64,000 bases of DNA from Sva-07 sp963743825 (GTDB lineage: Bacteria > Actinomycetota > Acidimicrobiia > Acidimicrobiales > Ilumatobacteraceae), in NCBI GenBank assembly GCA_963743825.1, contig CAVURC010000011.1, forward strand, positions 108,170 to 172,169, read 5' to 3'. Positions within the stretch are counted from its first letter, which is position 1, and every line of letters starts with the position of its first letter. The notes under the pieces are model-generated. The model had not been told where the DNA came from. It did not search any database and saw only the letters and a program-made list of their open reading frames with translations. Made by a program: the position numbers and the translations under genes. This document shows positions 22,238-32,776 of this stretch, piece by piece.

Positions 22238-24371
22238 CAGGGCTGGCCGAGGATCTTGCCGATCATGGCGGCGTAGTAGTTCTGGCCGGATTGGGTGAGG
22301 TGAATGTTGTCGTCGTAGAAGCAGCGGCCCTCGCAGCCCGCCGAGATCGCCTCCCAGTCGACGACGGTGACGTTCGGATGCGTGGCCGGCACGGCCTTCA
22401 GACGGGCGTTGTTGTCGGCGATCCAGCCGCGGTCGGCCCTGCCCGTCAGCAGCACGACCACGGGCACGTTCGCCACCGTCGCCAGCATCTCGTCGAGCGT
22501 CTCCTGGCTGAACGGACCGTTCGTTCCGAGATGGATCACCACGACGGAGCCGAACGTGCCGTTGTCGCGCAGCGTCGCCATCGTCGGCACGAAGTCCTTC
22601 ATCTGACGGCTGACCACGGCGTCGACCTGGAAACCGCGGGCCTGCAACTCCTCGGCGGCACCCAGCATCACCGAGTCGCCGAGCGCGACGAGCGGGAACC
22701 CGGTCGCCGTGGGCGGCACGGTCAGCGGTGTCACGCCCTCGAGCGAGCTGACCACACCGAGTTGCGCCACCGGTGGCGCAGTGGTGGGCGGCGCCGCTGT
22801 GGTCGGCGGCACGGTGGCCGGCGGCACTGGTCGTGGGCGCTGCGGTCGTCGCAACGATCGATCCGTCGACCGTCGAGTCGAGTGGCACGAGTGCCGGATC
22901 GAGTGTCGTCGTCGGCGCGACGGTCGTCGTGGTGGTCGTCGACGTCGTCGTGGTGGTGGACGCCACGGGGATCTCGTCGACATCGAGCAGGTTCGTGGTG
23001 AAGTCGCCACCGGCGTCGAGCGCCTGGGCGATCTCGTTCTGTTCGAGCGGCGCTCGCAGCAACATCACGCCGAGTCCGAGCGCGAACACCGTCACCACGG
23101 CAATCGCACCACTCAGGATCAGCTTGGGGCCCCGAGCCCTGCCGGCCCGCGCCCGTCGGCGCCACGCGCGGAACCGACCGGTTCGGATCGGCGTCTCGAT
23201 GAAGCGGTACGACACCTCGGCAACGACGACCGTCAAGATGCGTCGCCACGACGAACTCGCGAAGCGTGAGCTTGTTGCCGGCGATCCCGCGGAACATCTG
23301 ATAGATCGGCCAGTGGTACAGGTAGATGCCGTACGAGCGCAGTCCGATCCACACGAGCAGGCTTCCGCCGAGCCGTCGGTTCGCCGACGACCCCCGATGG
23401 GTGATCGCGGCGATCACCATCAGCGTGGCGATGCTCGTGAGGAAGAGCCCGCCACGGAACAGGAACGGATCGGCACCGGCCGGCGTGGCGAGATAGGTGT
23501 TCCAGCACATCCAGCCGAGGAAGACGATCGCCACCACGGCGAGCACGTCGAACAGTCGCCCCTTCGAACGCAGCGGACCGCGCACGATGGCGAGGGGCCG
23601 CCACACCATGGCGAATGCCGAGCCGAGCAGGATGCCGGGGAGGCGTGAGATCGTGCCCAGGTAGAGGGTGTCGATCTTGCCGATCGGCCGGTCGCCGATC
23701 CACCAGTAGGCGTCGGGTGTGACCGCCGGATCACCCGTCGGCCCGGGGTAGAACAACAGCGCCACGATCACCGTGATCATGACGGCCGCGATGAAGAGCC
23801 AGCGGCTGACGTCGGCCACCCGCCTCGTGCCGGCGCGCCCCAGCAACACCACCATGACGATGGGCCAGAGCACGTAGAACTGCTCCTCCACCGCAAGGCT
23901 CCACAGGTGACGCAGCGGGGCGAAGTCGCCGGCAGCCGTGTACCCCTGACCCACCCAGATCTGGTAGTAGTTCGACACGTAGAGCAGCCCGGCGATCACG
24001 TCGCCGCGGAGCTGCCCGAGCGCCCACGTCTTGAACACTGCGGTCCACACGACCACGAACGTCATCATCGTGAACAGCGCCGGCAGCAGGCGTCGGGCAC
24101 GGCGAGCCCAGAACTTGCGCAGTGAGATCCGGTAGGTGCGTTCCCGTTCGGAGATCAGCAGCAGGGTGATCAGGTAGCCGGAGATCACGAAGAAGATCTC
24201 CACACCGAGGAAGCCGCCCGGCAACCAGTCGCTGTTGGCGTGGTACACCATCACGGCGATCACGGCGAGCGCGCGCATGCCGTCGAGCCCCGGGAGATAG
24301 GGGACCCGACTGATGTAGGCGCTGTCGACTGCAGCGATGGGGATGCCCTCCGGCGGGGCGAGGGTCGACAT
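22237..24371 (-). CDS. acyltransferase-3/SGNH protein (OafA-like), paralogue 1 (two frameshifts)
   Basis: About 710 residues. An N-terminal acyltransferase-3 membrane domain (around 10 helices, VPYLPGLDGMRALAVIAVM with the conserved MVYHAN histidine) is joined by a Thr/Pro-rich linker to a periplasmic SGNH domain (VALGDSVMLGA, IHLGTNGPF, DNIHLTQSG). Such proteins move acyl groups across the membrane and attach them to cell-surface glycans. One-base insertions near 23235 and 22840 split the frame; the second is in the linker. ATG at 24371 is supported by homology to the neighbouring paralogue. The acceptor glycan is unknown. Confidence 0.85.
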
Positions 24372-24445
24372 GGAGCGTCCAGTATCGCCGGGCGACACCC
24401 CTCGGCGGCGTCATGTCGCCGCCGAGCCGCCGGCGCTCCGACCGA

Positions 24446-26513
24446 TCAGGCAGGGGCTTGGAGGGCGCCCGCGATCAGCGCGGCGTAGTACACCTGACCG
24501 TCGGTTCGCAGGTGGAAGCCGTCGGAGTAGAAGCAGTCACCGGGGCACGCAGCGGCGAGGCCGGCCCAATCGAGCAGCGCAACGTTCGGGTACGTGTTCA
24601 CGGTGTCGTAGATCAGCGCGTTGTTCCCGGCGGTGTAATCACGCGGCACGTCGATCGTGAGGAGCAGCACCTGGGGCACATCCGCCAATGCTTCCATCAT
24701 GGCGGTCATGTCGCCCGGGTCGATCGGGCCGTTGGTGCCGAGGTGCACCACGACGACATCGCCGAGGCGGCCCTGCTCCTTCAACTGCTGCACCGTGTCG
24801 AGCCCGTTGACGAACGCCCGACTCTCGACGGCATCGACGAGGAATCCGTCGGCCGACAACTGCGTCGCGGCGCCGAGCATCACCGAGTCACCGAGCGCGA
24901 GTTTCGGAATCGGTACCGGTGGCAACGTCGTCGTGGTGGTGGTCTCGACGACCGGCGGGGGTGCGACGGCCGAGCCGGTCGCGTCGGTCGCGGTCACGGA
25001 CGTGTCGACGGGTTGATCCACGACCGCCGTTGCGTCGTCGACACCGTCGCAGTTCGGGTCGTTCACGACGTCGCAGGTCGATCCCGCTGCCTCGTCGAGC
25101 GACTGGCGCACTTCGTTCTCGACCACGTCGGCCGTTGCCAGGCTGACACCGGCGAACACGGCGAACGTCATGAACACGACCCCCGCGCCGAGCACAGCAT
25201 TGCGGGCGCCGGTCGATGGTGAGCGACGCAAGCGATGCCACGACTCCCTCATCGTGCCCTTGCGGATCGGGGTCTCGATGAATCGGTAGGAGAGCTCGGT
25301 GACGATCCCGGTGGCAATCATCGCGAAGACGAACTCGTGGAACTTCAGGTGCACGCCGGCGATGCCGCGGATGATCTGATAGATCGGCCAGTGGTAGAGG
25401 TAGAGCCCGTACGACCGTGTGCCGACCCACAGCAGCACCGGGATGCTGAGGACTCGTGAGGTGGCGGCGCGCTCGTGGGTGACGGCCGCCACCATCATCA
25501 ACGTGGCGACGGCACACAGGAGGAAGCCACCACGGAAGAGGAACGGGTTGCCGCCCGACGGGCTGATCAGCCACATCCACCAGACCATCGCCGCGAGGAT
25601 CAGCAATCCGAGCACGGCGACGAGGTCGAGCAGGTGGCCCTTCGTGCGCAGCGGACCGCGCATGACTGCGACCGGACGCCACACCATGGCGAACGCAGCG
25701 CCGAGGAGGAGTCCGGCCGGCGCGGCTGAACGTGCCGAGGTACGACCAGTCGAACTTGGAGATCTCACGGCCCGCGATCGACCAGTACGCGTCGGGTGTG
25801 ACCTCCGGGGTTCCGATCGGCCCGGACGTGTAGACGAGGGCCGTGACGAGCGTGATGAACAGTGCGACGCCGACGAGCCACCGGCTGAGCCCGGCGATGC
25901 GACGGGTGCCTCCCTTGAGCAGCGCGAACATGACGAGCGGCCAGACGACGTAGAACTGTTCCTCCACGGCGAGGCTCCAGAGGTGACGCAGCGGTGCGAA
26001 CTCGTTCGTCGCGGTGTATCCGGCTCCCGTCCAGATCTGGTACCAGTTCGACACGTACAGCAGCGCGGCGATCACGTCACCGCGCAGCTTGCCGAGTGCA
26101 TCGCGATCGAACAATGACGTCCAGATCGTGATCGCGATCAGCATCGTGAACAGCGCCGGCAACAGGCGGCGCGCCCGCCGGAACCAGAAGTGCTTCATGT
26201 CGACGGTCGACGTGCGTTCCTTCTCCGAGATGAGCAGCAGGGTGATCAGGTACCCGGAGATCACGAAGAAGACCTCGACGCCGAGGTAGCCGCCGGGGAG
26301 CCAGTCGGCGTTGGCGTGGTACACCATCACGGCCATGACGGCGAGTGCTCGCATCCCGTCGAGCCCGGGCAGATAGGGAACGCGACTGATCTCGGGGGCT
26401 CGTCCCGATCGCCTCGAGGCGGGCACGTCAGGGCCCTTGCCCCACGGGATGCCGATGCGCTGGGTCGGGCGAGTGTCAGCCCGCGTCGGCGCGTTGGTGG
26501 CGTCGGAGTTCAC
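24446..26513 (-). CDS. acyltransferase-3/SGNH protein (OafA-like), paralogue 2 (one frameshift)
   Basis: About 688 residues with the same layout as the downstream neighbour. The AT3 domain has VPYLPGLDGMRALAVMAVM and MVYHANADWLPGG. A linker follows that is rich in Val/Thr/Asp/Pro and has a cysteine pair (STCDVVNDPNCDGVDD). The SGNH domain has LALGDSVMLGA, VHLGTNGPI and SDGFHLRTDG. A single insertion near 25728 breaks the membrane domain. The two copies probably arose by tandem duplication; their linkers differ, which suggests different acceptors or partners. ATG at 26513 begins a 40-residue cytoplasmic lead, just after metF. Confidence 0.85.
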
Positions 26514-26519
26514 GTCGGG

Positions 26520-27378
26520 TCAGGATCTCGCAAGGCCGAGGTTCTCGCAGATCGCAACGACGGAGTCGGGGCGGTTGAGCGCGTAGAGGTGGAGCCCCGG
26601 GGTGCCGGCCTCGATGAGATCGCTGCAGAGTTGCGTGGCGACGTCGATGCCGATCTTGCGGACCTCCGCCGGATCGTCGGTGGCGTCGAGACGCTCGGCC
26701 AGCCACGTCGGCAGCGCGGCGCCGCTCATGTCGGCCATCCGCTTGACCTGGGCCTTGTTGGTGATCGGCATGATGCCGGGCAGCACCGGCTTGTCGACGC
26801 CGAGGGCCGAGAGTTCGTCGACGAGGCGCACCCAGTGCTCGACCTCGAAGAAGAACTGCGTCAGGGCGAAGTCGGCGATCGAGAGCTTGTCGGCGAGGTG
26901 GCGCCGGTCGGTGACGCGGTCGGGTGAGCGGGGATGGACCTCGGGGTGAGCGGCGACACCGACAGCGAAGCAGTCCCGCCGCGACGACGTCCTCCAGGAG
27001 TTCGATCGCGTAGTGGTAGTCGCCTGCTTCGTTTCGTCCGTCGGCGGGTGGATCGCCGCCGAGCGCCAGGATGTTCTCGATGCCGATCTGCTGGTAGTTG
27101 TCGAGCAGCGCAACCACGTCGGCGCGTGAGTGTCCGCGGCAGGTGAGGTGCGGCATCGGGACCCACGGCGTCTCGACACGCATCCACTCCACGACGTCAC
27201 CGGTGCGGTGTCGGTCGGATCCACCGGCGCCGTAGGTGATCGACACGAAGTCGGGTCGGAGCGCTTCGAGTTCCGCCACGGTTCGTCCGAGTGTCATGTG
27301 CGCGCCGGAGGTCTTCGGCGGGAAGAACTCGAACGACAACGTGCGTCCCTTTTCGAGCAGCGTCGGGATCCGGGCCAT
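26520..27378 (-). CDS. metF: methylenetetrahydrofolate reductase (one frameshift near 26965)
   Basis: About 285 residues. An FAD enzyme that reduces 5,10-methylene-THF to 5-methyl-THF for methionine synthesis. Motifs are LSFEFFPPKT with the catalytic Glu, DFVSITYGAGGS, PHLTCRGHSRADV, ILALGGDPP, then FFFEVEHWVRLV and PGIMPITNKAQVKRM. An inserted G near 26965 shifts the frame once between VVAAG and DCFAVGVAAHPE. ATG at 27378 fits the family's N-terminus. It lies directly upstream of the acyltransferase pair on the same strand, with a 6-nt gap. Confidence 0.9.
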
Positions 27379-27516
27379 CCGACAAAGCTATCGACCACGG
27401 GGTCGCCCGCCAGGACAGGTGGGCACACACAGCGCGAGGGTCGCCGAAATGCCGGAGGCCCGGTGGTACGTTCCGCGACGACCCGACCGGGTCATCGAAC
27501 GAGGGGACGAACACAC

Positions 27517-27882
27517 ATGCCGATGATCGAGAACTGGAAACTGGTCGTACTGCAGCGCTACGCCAAGTTCGACGGACGAGCCGGTCGAGCCGAGTTCTGG
27601 TGGTTCGTCCTGGCGAATCTCCTCGTCTACGTCGTGCTCGCGATTCTGATGGGGATCGCCGACATCTTCTTCGTCCTCTACATCGGGTACGCAATCGCCA
27701 CGATCATCCCATCCATCGCGGTGGCGATCCGCCGACTGCACGACACCAACAAGTCCGGTTGGTTCCTGTTGCTCGGCCTGATCCCGTTCGTCGGCGCCAT
27801 TCTCCTCATCGTGTTCTACGCAACCGAGGGAACGAACGGCCCGAACGACCACGGCGCCGCCGCCGAACCCGCCGCCGCCTGA
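27517..27882 (+). CDS. DUF805 membrane protein
   Basis: 121 residues of the DUF805 (YhaH-like) family, with three to four helices and unknown function. The hallmarks are the start YAKFDGRAGRAEFWWFVL and the loop RRLHDTNKSGWFLLLGLIPFVG; the C-terminus is short and Ala-rich. ATG at 27517 is preceded by a GAGGGGAC ribosome site. It converges with purH, from which it is separated by the palindrome at 27885-27923. Confidence 0.88.
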   Translation: MPMIENWKLVVLQRYAKFDGRAGRAEFWWFVLANLLVYVVLAILMGIADIFFVLYIGYAIATIIPSIAVAIRRLHDTNKSGWFLLLGLIPFVGAILLIVFYATEGTNGPNDHGAAAEPAAA

Positions 27883-27884
27883 TC

Positions 27885-27923
27885 AACTCTTGCAACAGGG
27901 GTCTGACCCCTGTTGCAAGAGTT
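27885..27923. terminator. 19-bp perfect palindrome between DUF805 gene and purH
   Basis: Arms 27885-27903 and 27905-27923 pair perfectly around a central T. The core is GGGGTC-T-GACCCC. It starts 2 nt after the DUF805 stop and touches the first base of the purH stop codon, so it suits bidirectional termination. Confidence 0.75.
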
Positions 27924-29434
27924 CAGTGGCGGAAGTGACGCTGGCCGGTGAAGACCATCGCGATGCCGTGTTCGTCGGCAGCCGCGATGACTTCGTCGTC
28001 GCGCACCGATCCGCCGGGCTGGATCACCGAGGCAATACCCGCTGCCGCGGCAGCGTCGAGGCCGTCGCGGAACGGGAAGAAGGCGTCGCTCGCACAGGCG
28101 CCACCCGCCGCGCGACCGGCTGAGCGCTCGGCCGCGATGCGCGCCGAGTCGAGACGGTTCTGCTGGCCGGCACCGATGCCGAACGCCTGGAGATCCTTGA
28201 CGTAGACGATCGCGTTGCTGCTGACGGCGGCGCACACCTGCCAGGCAAATTCGAGGTCGGCCCACTGCTCGTCGGTCGGCTGGGTCGTGGTGACCACTCG
28301 CCACGCTCCACTGCGCCCGGCAACCGTGTCGGGCTGTTGCACCAGGAGCCCGCCGTCGACCGGACGCATGTCGAACGGCAGCGGCGACGCCGCGTTGGCC
28401 GACATCACCCGGAGGTTCTTCTTCGCCGAGAAGATCTCGAGGGCCTCGGGCTCGAAGTCCGGGGCGACGACCACCTCGGTGAACACATCGCCCAACGCCG
28501 TTGCCATCTCGGCCGTCACCGTGCGGTTCGCGGCGACGATGCCACCGAAGGCGCTCACCGGATCGCACGCGTTGGCCCGGATGTAGGCCTCGGTGATGTC
28601 GGCGGCCACCGCGACGCCACACGGGTTGGCGTGCTTGACCACGACGCAGGCAGGGTCGTCGAATCGATGGACGAGCCGCCACGCCGCCTCGGTGTCGAAC
28701 ACGTTGAGGTAGCTGAGCTCCTTGCCACCGTGCTGCGTCATCGCGTCCCACCAACTTGCGGCCCCGGCCTGGCGATAGCGCGCACCCTGCTGGTGCGGGT
28801 TCTCGCCGTAGCGCAGCGGTTGAGCGAGTTCGAGTGCGAGATGGATCGACGGCGGCAGGCCCGGCGCCTCGTCGGTCGCTCCGGCGGTCTCGTCGAACCA
28901 CGTGACGATGGCGGCGTCGTAGGCGGCCGTGTGGGCGAATGCGGTTCGGGCGAGACGGCGACGAGTGGTCTCGCCGAGCACGCCGTCGGCCCTGATGTCG
29001 TCGAGCACCCGCTCGTAGTCGGCTGGGTCGACGACCACGCCGACGTGCGCATGGTTCTTCGCTGCGGCACGCACCATCGCCGGTCCACCGATGTCGATCA
29101 GCTCGATGCTCGGATCCGACGAGAACGGGTAGAGGTTGACGACCACGAGATCGATCGGCTCGATGCCGTGATGCTCCATGTCGGCGATGTGCTCGGCGTC
29201 GGTCGGGTCGGCGAGGATCCCTCCGTGGATCTTCGGATGCAGGGTGACCACACGATGGCCGAGAATCGCGGGGAGACCTGTCAGCTCCGCGACGTCGGTG
29301 ACGGGTACACCCGCGTCGCCGATGGCTCGGGCGGTACCGCCGCTCGACACCAGGTCCCACCCCAACTCGTTCAGGGATCGGGCGAACTCGACGATGCCGG
29401 ATTTGTCGTAGACGGAGAGCAGCGCAGTGGGCAC
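27923..29434 (-). CDS. purH: bifunctional AICAR formyltransferase/IMP cyclohydrolase
   Basis: 503 residues. It catalyses the last two steps of purine synthesis. The N-terminal MGS-like cyclohydrolase part has LLSVYDKSGIVEFARSL, SSGGTARAI and TLHPKIHGGIL. The C-terminal transformylase part has the essential VVKHANPCGVA motif, SAFGGIVAANR and a C-terminal ASDAFFPFRDG...GGSVRDDEVI. GTG at 29434 gives the family's normal N-terminus, eight residues after an upstream ATG that would add MLVGYGRD. The frame is intact. Confidence 0.95.
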   Translation of the reverse strand: MPTALLSVYDKSGIVEFARSLNELGWDLVSSGGTARAIGDAGVPVTDVAELTGLPAILGHRVVTLHPKIHGGILADPTDAEHIADMEHHGIEPIDLVVVNLYPFSSDPSIELIDIGGPAMVRAAAKNHAHVGVVVDPADYERVLDDIRADGVLGETTRRRLARTAFAHTAAYDAAIVTWFDETAGATDEAPGLPPSIHLALELAQPLRYGENPHQQGARYRQAGAASWWDAMTQHGGKELSYLNVFDTEAAWRLVHRFDDPACVVVKHANPCGVAVAADITEAYIRANACDPVSAFGGIVAANRTVTAEMATALGDVFTEVVVAPDFEPEALEIFSAKKNLRVMSANAASPLPFDMRPVDGGLLVQQPDTVAGRSGAWRVVTTTQPTDEQWADLEFAWQVCAAVSSNAIVYVKDLQAFGIGAGQQNRLDSARIAAERSAGRAAGGACASDAFFPFRDGLDAAAAAGIASVIQPGGSVRDDEVIAAADEHGIAMVFTGQRHFRH

Positions 29435-29565
29435 GTCCCGACCGTAGCCAACGAGCACGCCACCCTCTGCATGACGCTGCCTCGCAGGATCATCGAGCCG
29501 GCAGGGCCGGGACAGCTACGGTGCTGAGGGGGCACGAGCAACAACAGAGTACGGAGGGTTCCAAG

Positions 29566-30126
29566 ATGGACTTCAGCAAGTTCAAGACACCCGATTGGTT
29601 GATCGTCGGTGGAGGCATCGGCATCTTCATCTTCGGGTTCTTCGAGTGGGTCAGCGTGTCGGTGGCCGGGTTCAGCGCCAGCGGCGGCAATGTGTTCGAC
29701 TTCTTCTTCACCGGCACGATCCCGTGGTTCCTCGTCATCGGCGCTGCGGTGATCACCGTGCTCCTCGTGCTCGACGTCCTCAAGGAGGGCCAAGCGCCGT
29801 GGCCGTTGATCCTGCTCGCGATGACCGCAGTCGCAGCACTGCTGCTCCTGATTCGCCTGATCTTCAATCCGCTCGATGCCCCGTCCGGAGTCGACGTCGG
29901 GCGGGGAATCGGCATGATCCTGTCGGTCGTCTCCGGGATCGTGGCCGCCGTCGGCGGCTACCTGAACTTCACGTCGAAGGGCGGCAACATCAAGGAGCTC
30001 GGTGACATGGACAAGCTCAAGGCGAGCTTCTCCAAGACCGACGCTGCGACGCACCGCCGGCGACCGCCGCCGGTCGACCCGGCGCCGCCGTCCGACGAGA
30101 TGCCGCCCCCGCCTCCCGCCACCTGA
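29566..30126 (+). CDS. membrane protein with proline-rich tail, unknown function
   Basis: 186 residues with four helices (WLIVGGGIGIFIFGFF, IPWFLVIGAAVITVLLVL, LILLAMTAVAALLLLIRLIF, GMILSVVSGIVAAVGGYL) and a cytoplasmic Pro-rich tail ending PPPPPAT. Small four-helix proteins of this kind are common and uncharacterised in actinobacteria. ATG at 29566 has a GGAGG ribosome site 9 nt upstream and a TACGGT -10-like element around 29517-29522. It is divergent from purH and convergent with sucD. Confidence 0.7.
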   Translation: MDFSKFKTPDWLIVGGGIGIFIFGFFEWVSVSVAGFSASGGNVFDFFFTGTIPWFLVIGAAVITVLLVLDVLKEGQAPWPLILLAMTAVAALLLLIRLIFNPLDAPSGVDVGRGIGMILSVVSGIVAAVGGYLNFTSKGGNIKELGDMDKLKASFSKTDAATHRRRPPPVDPAPPSDEMPPPPPAT

Positions 30127-30129
30127 GCG

Positions 30130-30176
30130 TTCTCGTGAACTCGTTGCGGAATAGTTCCGCAACGAGTTCACGAGAA
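30130..30176. terminator. 22-bp perfect hairpin before the sucD stop
   Basis: Arms 30130-30151 and 30155-30176 pair perfectly across the triplet TAG. It fills the gap between the stop at 30126 and the sucD stop at 30177. It is the longest perfect stem here. Unlike several others, it lacks the GTC-N-GAC core. Confidence 0.75.
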
Positions 30177-31073
30177 TCAGAGACCGGCGACGATCTCGGC
30201 CATCAGTTCGCCGGCTTCGGTCGGGTTGAGGCCAACCTTCACACCGGCCGCTGCGAGCGCGTCCATCTTCCCCTGAGCCGTGCCCTTGCCACCTGAGACA
30301 ATGGCGCCGGCGTGGCCCATCTTCTTGCCGGCCGGCGCAGTGACACCGGCGATGTAGGCGCTCATCGGCTTGGTGACGTTCGCCCGGATGTACTCGGCAG
30401 CCTCCTCTTCCGCTGAGCCACCGATCTCGCCGATCATCATGATCGCGTGCGTCTCGGGGTCGGCCTGGAACTCGGCGAGGCAATCGATGAAGTTCGTGCC
30501 GGGCACGGGGTCACCGCCGATGCCGACGCACGTCGACACACCGATCCCCTTCTGCTTGAGCTCGTAGAGCGCCTGATACGTGAGCGTGCCGGAGCGGCTG
30601 ACGATGCCGACGTTCGGGCCGTCCGCGGTGGGGACCTGGGCGATCTCTCCCGCCGTGATACCGATGTTGCACTTGCCGGGGCTGATGATGCCGGGGCAGT
30701 TCGGGCCGAGCAGGCGGGTGTTCGGATGGTTGCGGACGAGCAGGTTGTACGTCTTTGCCTCGTCCTGGGCCGGGATGCCCTCGGTGATGCAGACGACGAA
30801 CCCGATCCCCGCAGCCGCAGCTTCGAGGATGGCGTCGGACGCGAACTTCGGCGGCACGGCGACGAACGATGCGGTGGCGCCGGTCGCCGCGACGGCGTCG
30901 GCGACGCTGTCGAAGATCGGGATGCCGTCGACGTCCTGGCCGGCCTTGCCGGGGGTGACCCCGGCGACGACCTGCGTGCCGTAGTCGCGGTTGCGCAGGC
31001 CGTGGTACTTGCCCTGCCCACCGGTGAGCCCCTGGACGATGACCTTGGTGTTCTCGTTGACGAAGATTGCCAT
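30177..31073 (-). CDS. sucD: succinyl-CoA synthetase alpha subunit
   Basis: 298 residues. With SucC it converts succinyl-CoA to succinate and makes a nucleoside triphosphate. The CoA-binding motif is VIVQGLTGGQGKYH, and the active-site region includes VVCITEGIPAQD. The phosphorylated histidine lies in KMGHAGAIVSGG. ATG at 31073 is followed by MAIFVNENTKV, the normal N-terminus, so the longer in-frame reading back into sucC is rejected. It forms an operon with sucC, 10 nt apart. Confidence 0.96.
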   Translation of the reverse strand: MAIFVNENTKVIVQGLTGGQGKYHGLRNRDYGTQVVAGVTPGKAGQDVDGIPIFDSVADAVAATGATASFVAVPPKFASDAILEAAAAGIGFVVCITEGIPAQDEAKTYNLLVRNHPNTRLLGPNCPGIISPGKCNIGITAGEIAQVPTADGPNVGIVSRSGTLTYQALYELKQKGIGVSTCVGIGGDPVPGTNFIDCLAEFQADPETHAIMMIGEIGGSAEEEAAEYIRANVTKPMSAYIAGVTAPAGKKMGHAGAIVSGGKGTAQGKMDALAAAGVKVGLNPTEAGELMAEIVAGL

Positions 31074-31083
31074 GACGAGTTCC

Positions 31084-32229
31084 TTACTTCGCGAGGGCGA
31101 CTGCCGCACGGGCGGCGTCGAGCATGGTGGGTTCGGACTTGAGCTTGTCGGCGGCAATGCCGGCATCGAGGAGGATCTGGCGGCCCTCCTCGGCGTTGGT
31201 GCCGTCGAGGCGGATCACGATCGGCGCCCGCAGGTCGACACGACCCATCGCCTCGACGATGCCCTTGGCGACCTCTTCGCCGCGGGTGATCCCGCCGAAG
31301 ATGTTGATCAGGATCGACTGGACCTTGTCGTCGGAGTTGATGACCTCGAGCGCTCCGGCCATCACGTCGGCGTTCGCTCCGCCTCCGATGTCGAGGAAGT
31401 TCGCGGCCGAACCGCCGACCTGGTTGACGACGTCGAGCGTCGACATGGCGAGGCCGGCGCCGTTGGCGATGATGCCGACGGTGCCGTCGAGGCCGATGTA
31501 CTGCAGGCCCTTCTCGGCGGCCATCTTCTCGCGGTCGTCCATCTCGGTGAGACCACGGAACGCGTCCCACTCGGGGTGACGGAACTCGGCGTTCTCGTCG
31601 AGCGTGACCTTCGCGTCGAGGGCATGCACTTCCCCGGTCGGCTTGAGGATCAGCGGGTTGATCTCGGCGAGGTCGCAGTCGCCTTCGGTGAAGCAGCGGT
31701 AGAGCTTGACGAGGATGTCGGCGGCGCCGTCGAGCGCGCGCTCGGGCAGCTTCGCGTCGACACACGCCTGACGTGCCGTCGCCAGGTCGAGGCCGTCGAC
31801 GGGGTCGATGTGCAGCTTGACGATGGCGTCAGGGTTGCTCTCGGCAACCGCTTCGATCTCGACGCCACCCTCGGCCGACAGCATCAGCAGGTGCTTCTTG
31901 GCGGCACGGTCGAGCGTGAAGCTGGCGTAGTACTCCTCGTCGATGTCCGACGCCTGCTCGATCCAGAGGCGCTTGACGACATGGCCCTTGATGTCCATGC
32001 CGAGGATGTTGCCGGCGTGCTCGCGCACCTCGGCCTCGTTGTCGGCCAGCTTGATGCCGCCCGCCTTGCCCCGGCCGCCGACCTGCACCTGGGCCTTGAC
32101 GACCACGGGGTAGCCGGCCTGGTTGGCTTCCTTGACCGCCTCGTCGACGGTGTCGGCCGGACCACCCCGGCTGACCGGGATGTCATAGCGGGCGAAGTAC
32201 TGCTTGCCCTGGTACTCGAAGAGGTCCAC
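31084..32229 (-). CDS. sucC: succinyl-CoA synthetase beta subunit
   Basis: 381 residues. The ATP-grasp subunit that binds nucleotide and succinate. The N-terminus MDLFEYQGKQYFARYDIPV, KAQVQVGGRGKAGGIKL, the metal-binding EINPL and the hinge FLDIGGGAN and INIFGGITRGEEVA are all canonical. The start is GTG 32229, giving the exact family N-terminus. The first gene of the sucC-sucD pair; a B12-binding gene lies 40 nt upstream on the same strand and may be co-transcribed. Confidence 0.96.
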   Translation of the reverse strand: MDLFEYQGKQYFARYDIPVSRGGPADTVDEAVKEANQAGYPVVVKAQVQVGGRGKAGGIKLADNEAEVREHAGNILGMDIKGHVVKRLWIEQASDIDEEYYASFTLDRAAKKHLLMLSAEGGVEIEAVAESNPDAIVKLHIDPVDGLDLATARQACVDAKLPERALDGAADILVKLYRCFTEGDCDLAEINPLILKPTGEVHALDAKVTLDENAEFRHPEWDAFRGLTEMDDREKMAAEKGLQYIGLDGTVGIIANGAGLAMSTLDVVNQVGGSAANFLDIGGGANADVMAGALEVINSDDKVQSILINIFGGITRGEEVAKGIVEAMGRVDLRAPIVIRLDGTNAEEGRQILLDAGIAADKLKSEPTMLDAARAAVALAK

Positions 32230-32269
32230 GTGGGGGTGCTCGCTTTCTTGGTGATTCGATCGGGGGTGT

Positions 32270-32677
32270 TCAGTCGGTTTCGCGTTCGTCGAGCGCCTGC
32301 TCGAGCCAGAGACCGATGGCCTTCAGCGACGATCCGGGCCCGAAGATCTCCGCAACGCCCTGCTCACGCAGCGCACGAGCATCGGCGTCGGGGATGACCC
32401 CACCACCGAACACCAGCACATCTGCGAGGTCGCGGGCACGCAGTTCGTCCATCACGCGGGGAAACAGGGTCAGGTGCGCACCCGAGAGCAGCGACAGGCC
32501 GACGCCGTCGGCGTCCTCCTGGAGCACCGTCTCCGCGATCTGCTCGGGGGTCTGGTGCAGACCCGTGTAGATGACCTCGAAGCCGTGGTCGCGAAGGGCC
32601 CGGGTGATGGTCTTGGCCCCACGGTCGTGGCCGTCGAGACCGGGCTTCGCCACGACGATGCGATACGTGCGCTTCAC
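32270..32677 (-). CDS. B12-binding protein, methylmalonyl-CoA mutase C-domain type
   Basis: 135 residues made of one cobalamin-binding Rossmann domain. The lower-ligand histidine lies in LDGHDRGAKTI (DxHxxG), followed by the SLLSGAH and VLFGGGVIPDADA motifs. It matches the small subunit of split mutases (methylmalonyl-CoA or relatives), whose large subunit is not in this window. Standing beside sucCD, it fits the propionate route, where methylmalonyl-CoA is turned into succinyl-CoA. The exact partner is not known. Confidence 0.9.
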   Translation of the reverse strand: MKRTYRIVVAKPGLDGHDRGAKTITRALRDHGFEVIYTGLHQTPEQIAETVLQEDADGVGLSLLSGAHLTLFPRVMDELRARDLADVLVFGGGVIPDADARALREQGVAEIFGPGSSLKAIGLWLEQALDERETD

Positions 32678-32731
32678 GAAGCAGGAACCCTAGGTGACGA
32701 TGACGCGTCAGGCCGAAACGGCCGCCGTGTT

Positions 32732-32755
32732 CCTCGCGGTGTCTGACACCAGAGG
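32732..32755. repeat. short GGTGTC-T-GACACC palindrome
   Basis: A 6-bp core palindrome centred at 32744, extended with a bulge by CCTC/GAGG. It shares the core of the larger gene-end palindromes but lies between two divergent 5' ends, so it is not a terminator. It may be a degraded copy or a chance match. Confidence 0.4.
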
Positions 32756-32776
32756 TAACACCGGCAGACTGTGCGG

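Noticed and set aside
22837..23011. Tandem repeat or CRISPR-like structure in the Thr-rich codon runs of the acyltransferase linker
   Set aside because: The repeats are imperfect ACC/ACG codon runs encoding a Thr/Pro linker, with no spacer structure.
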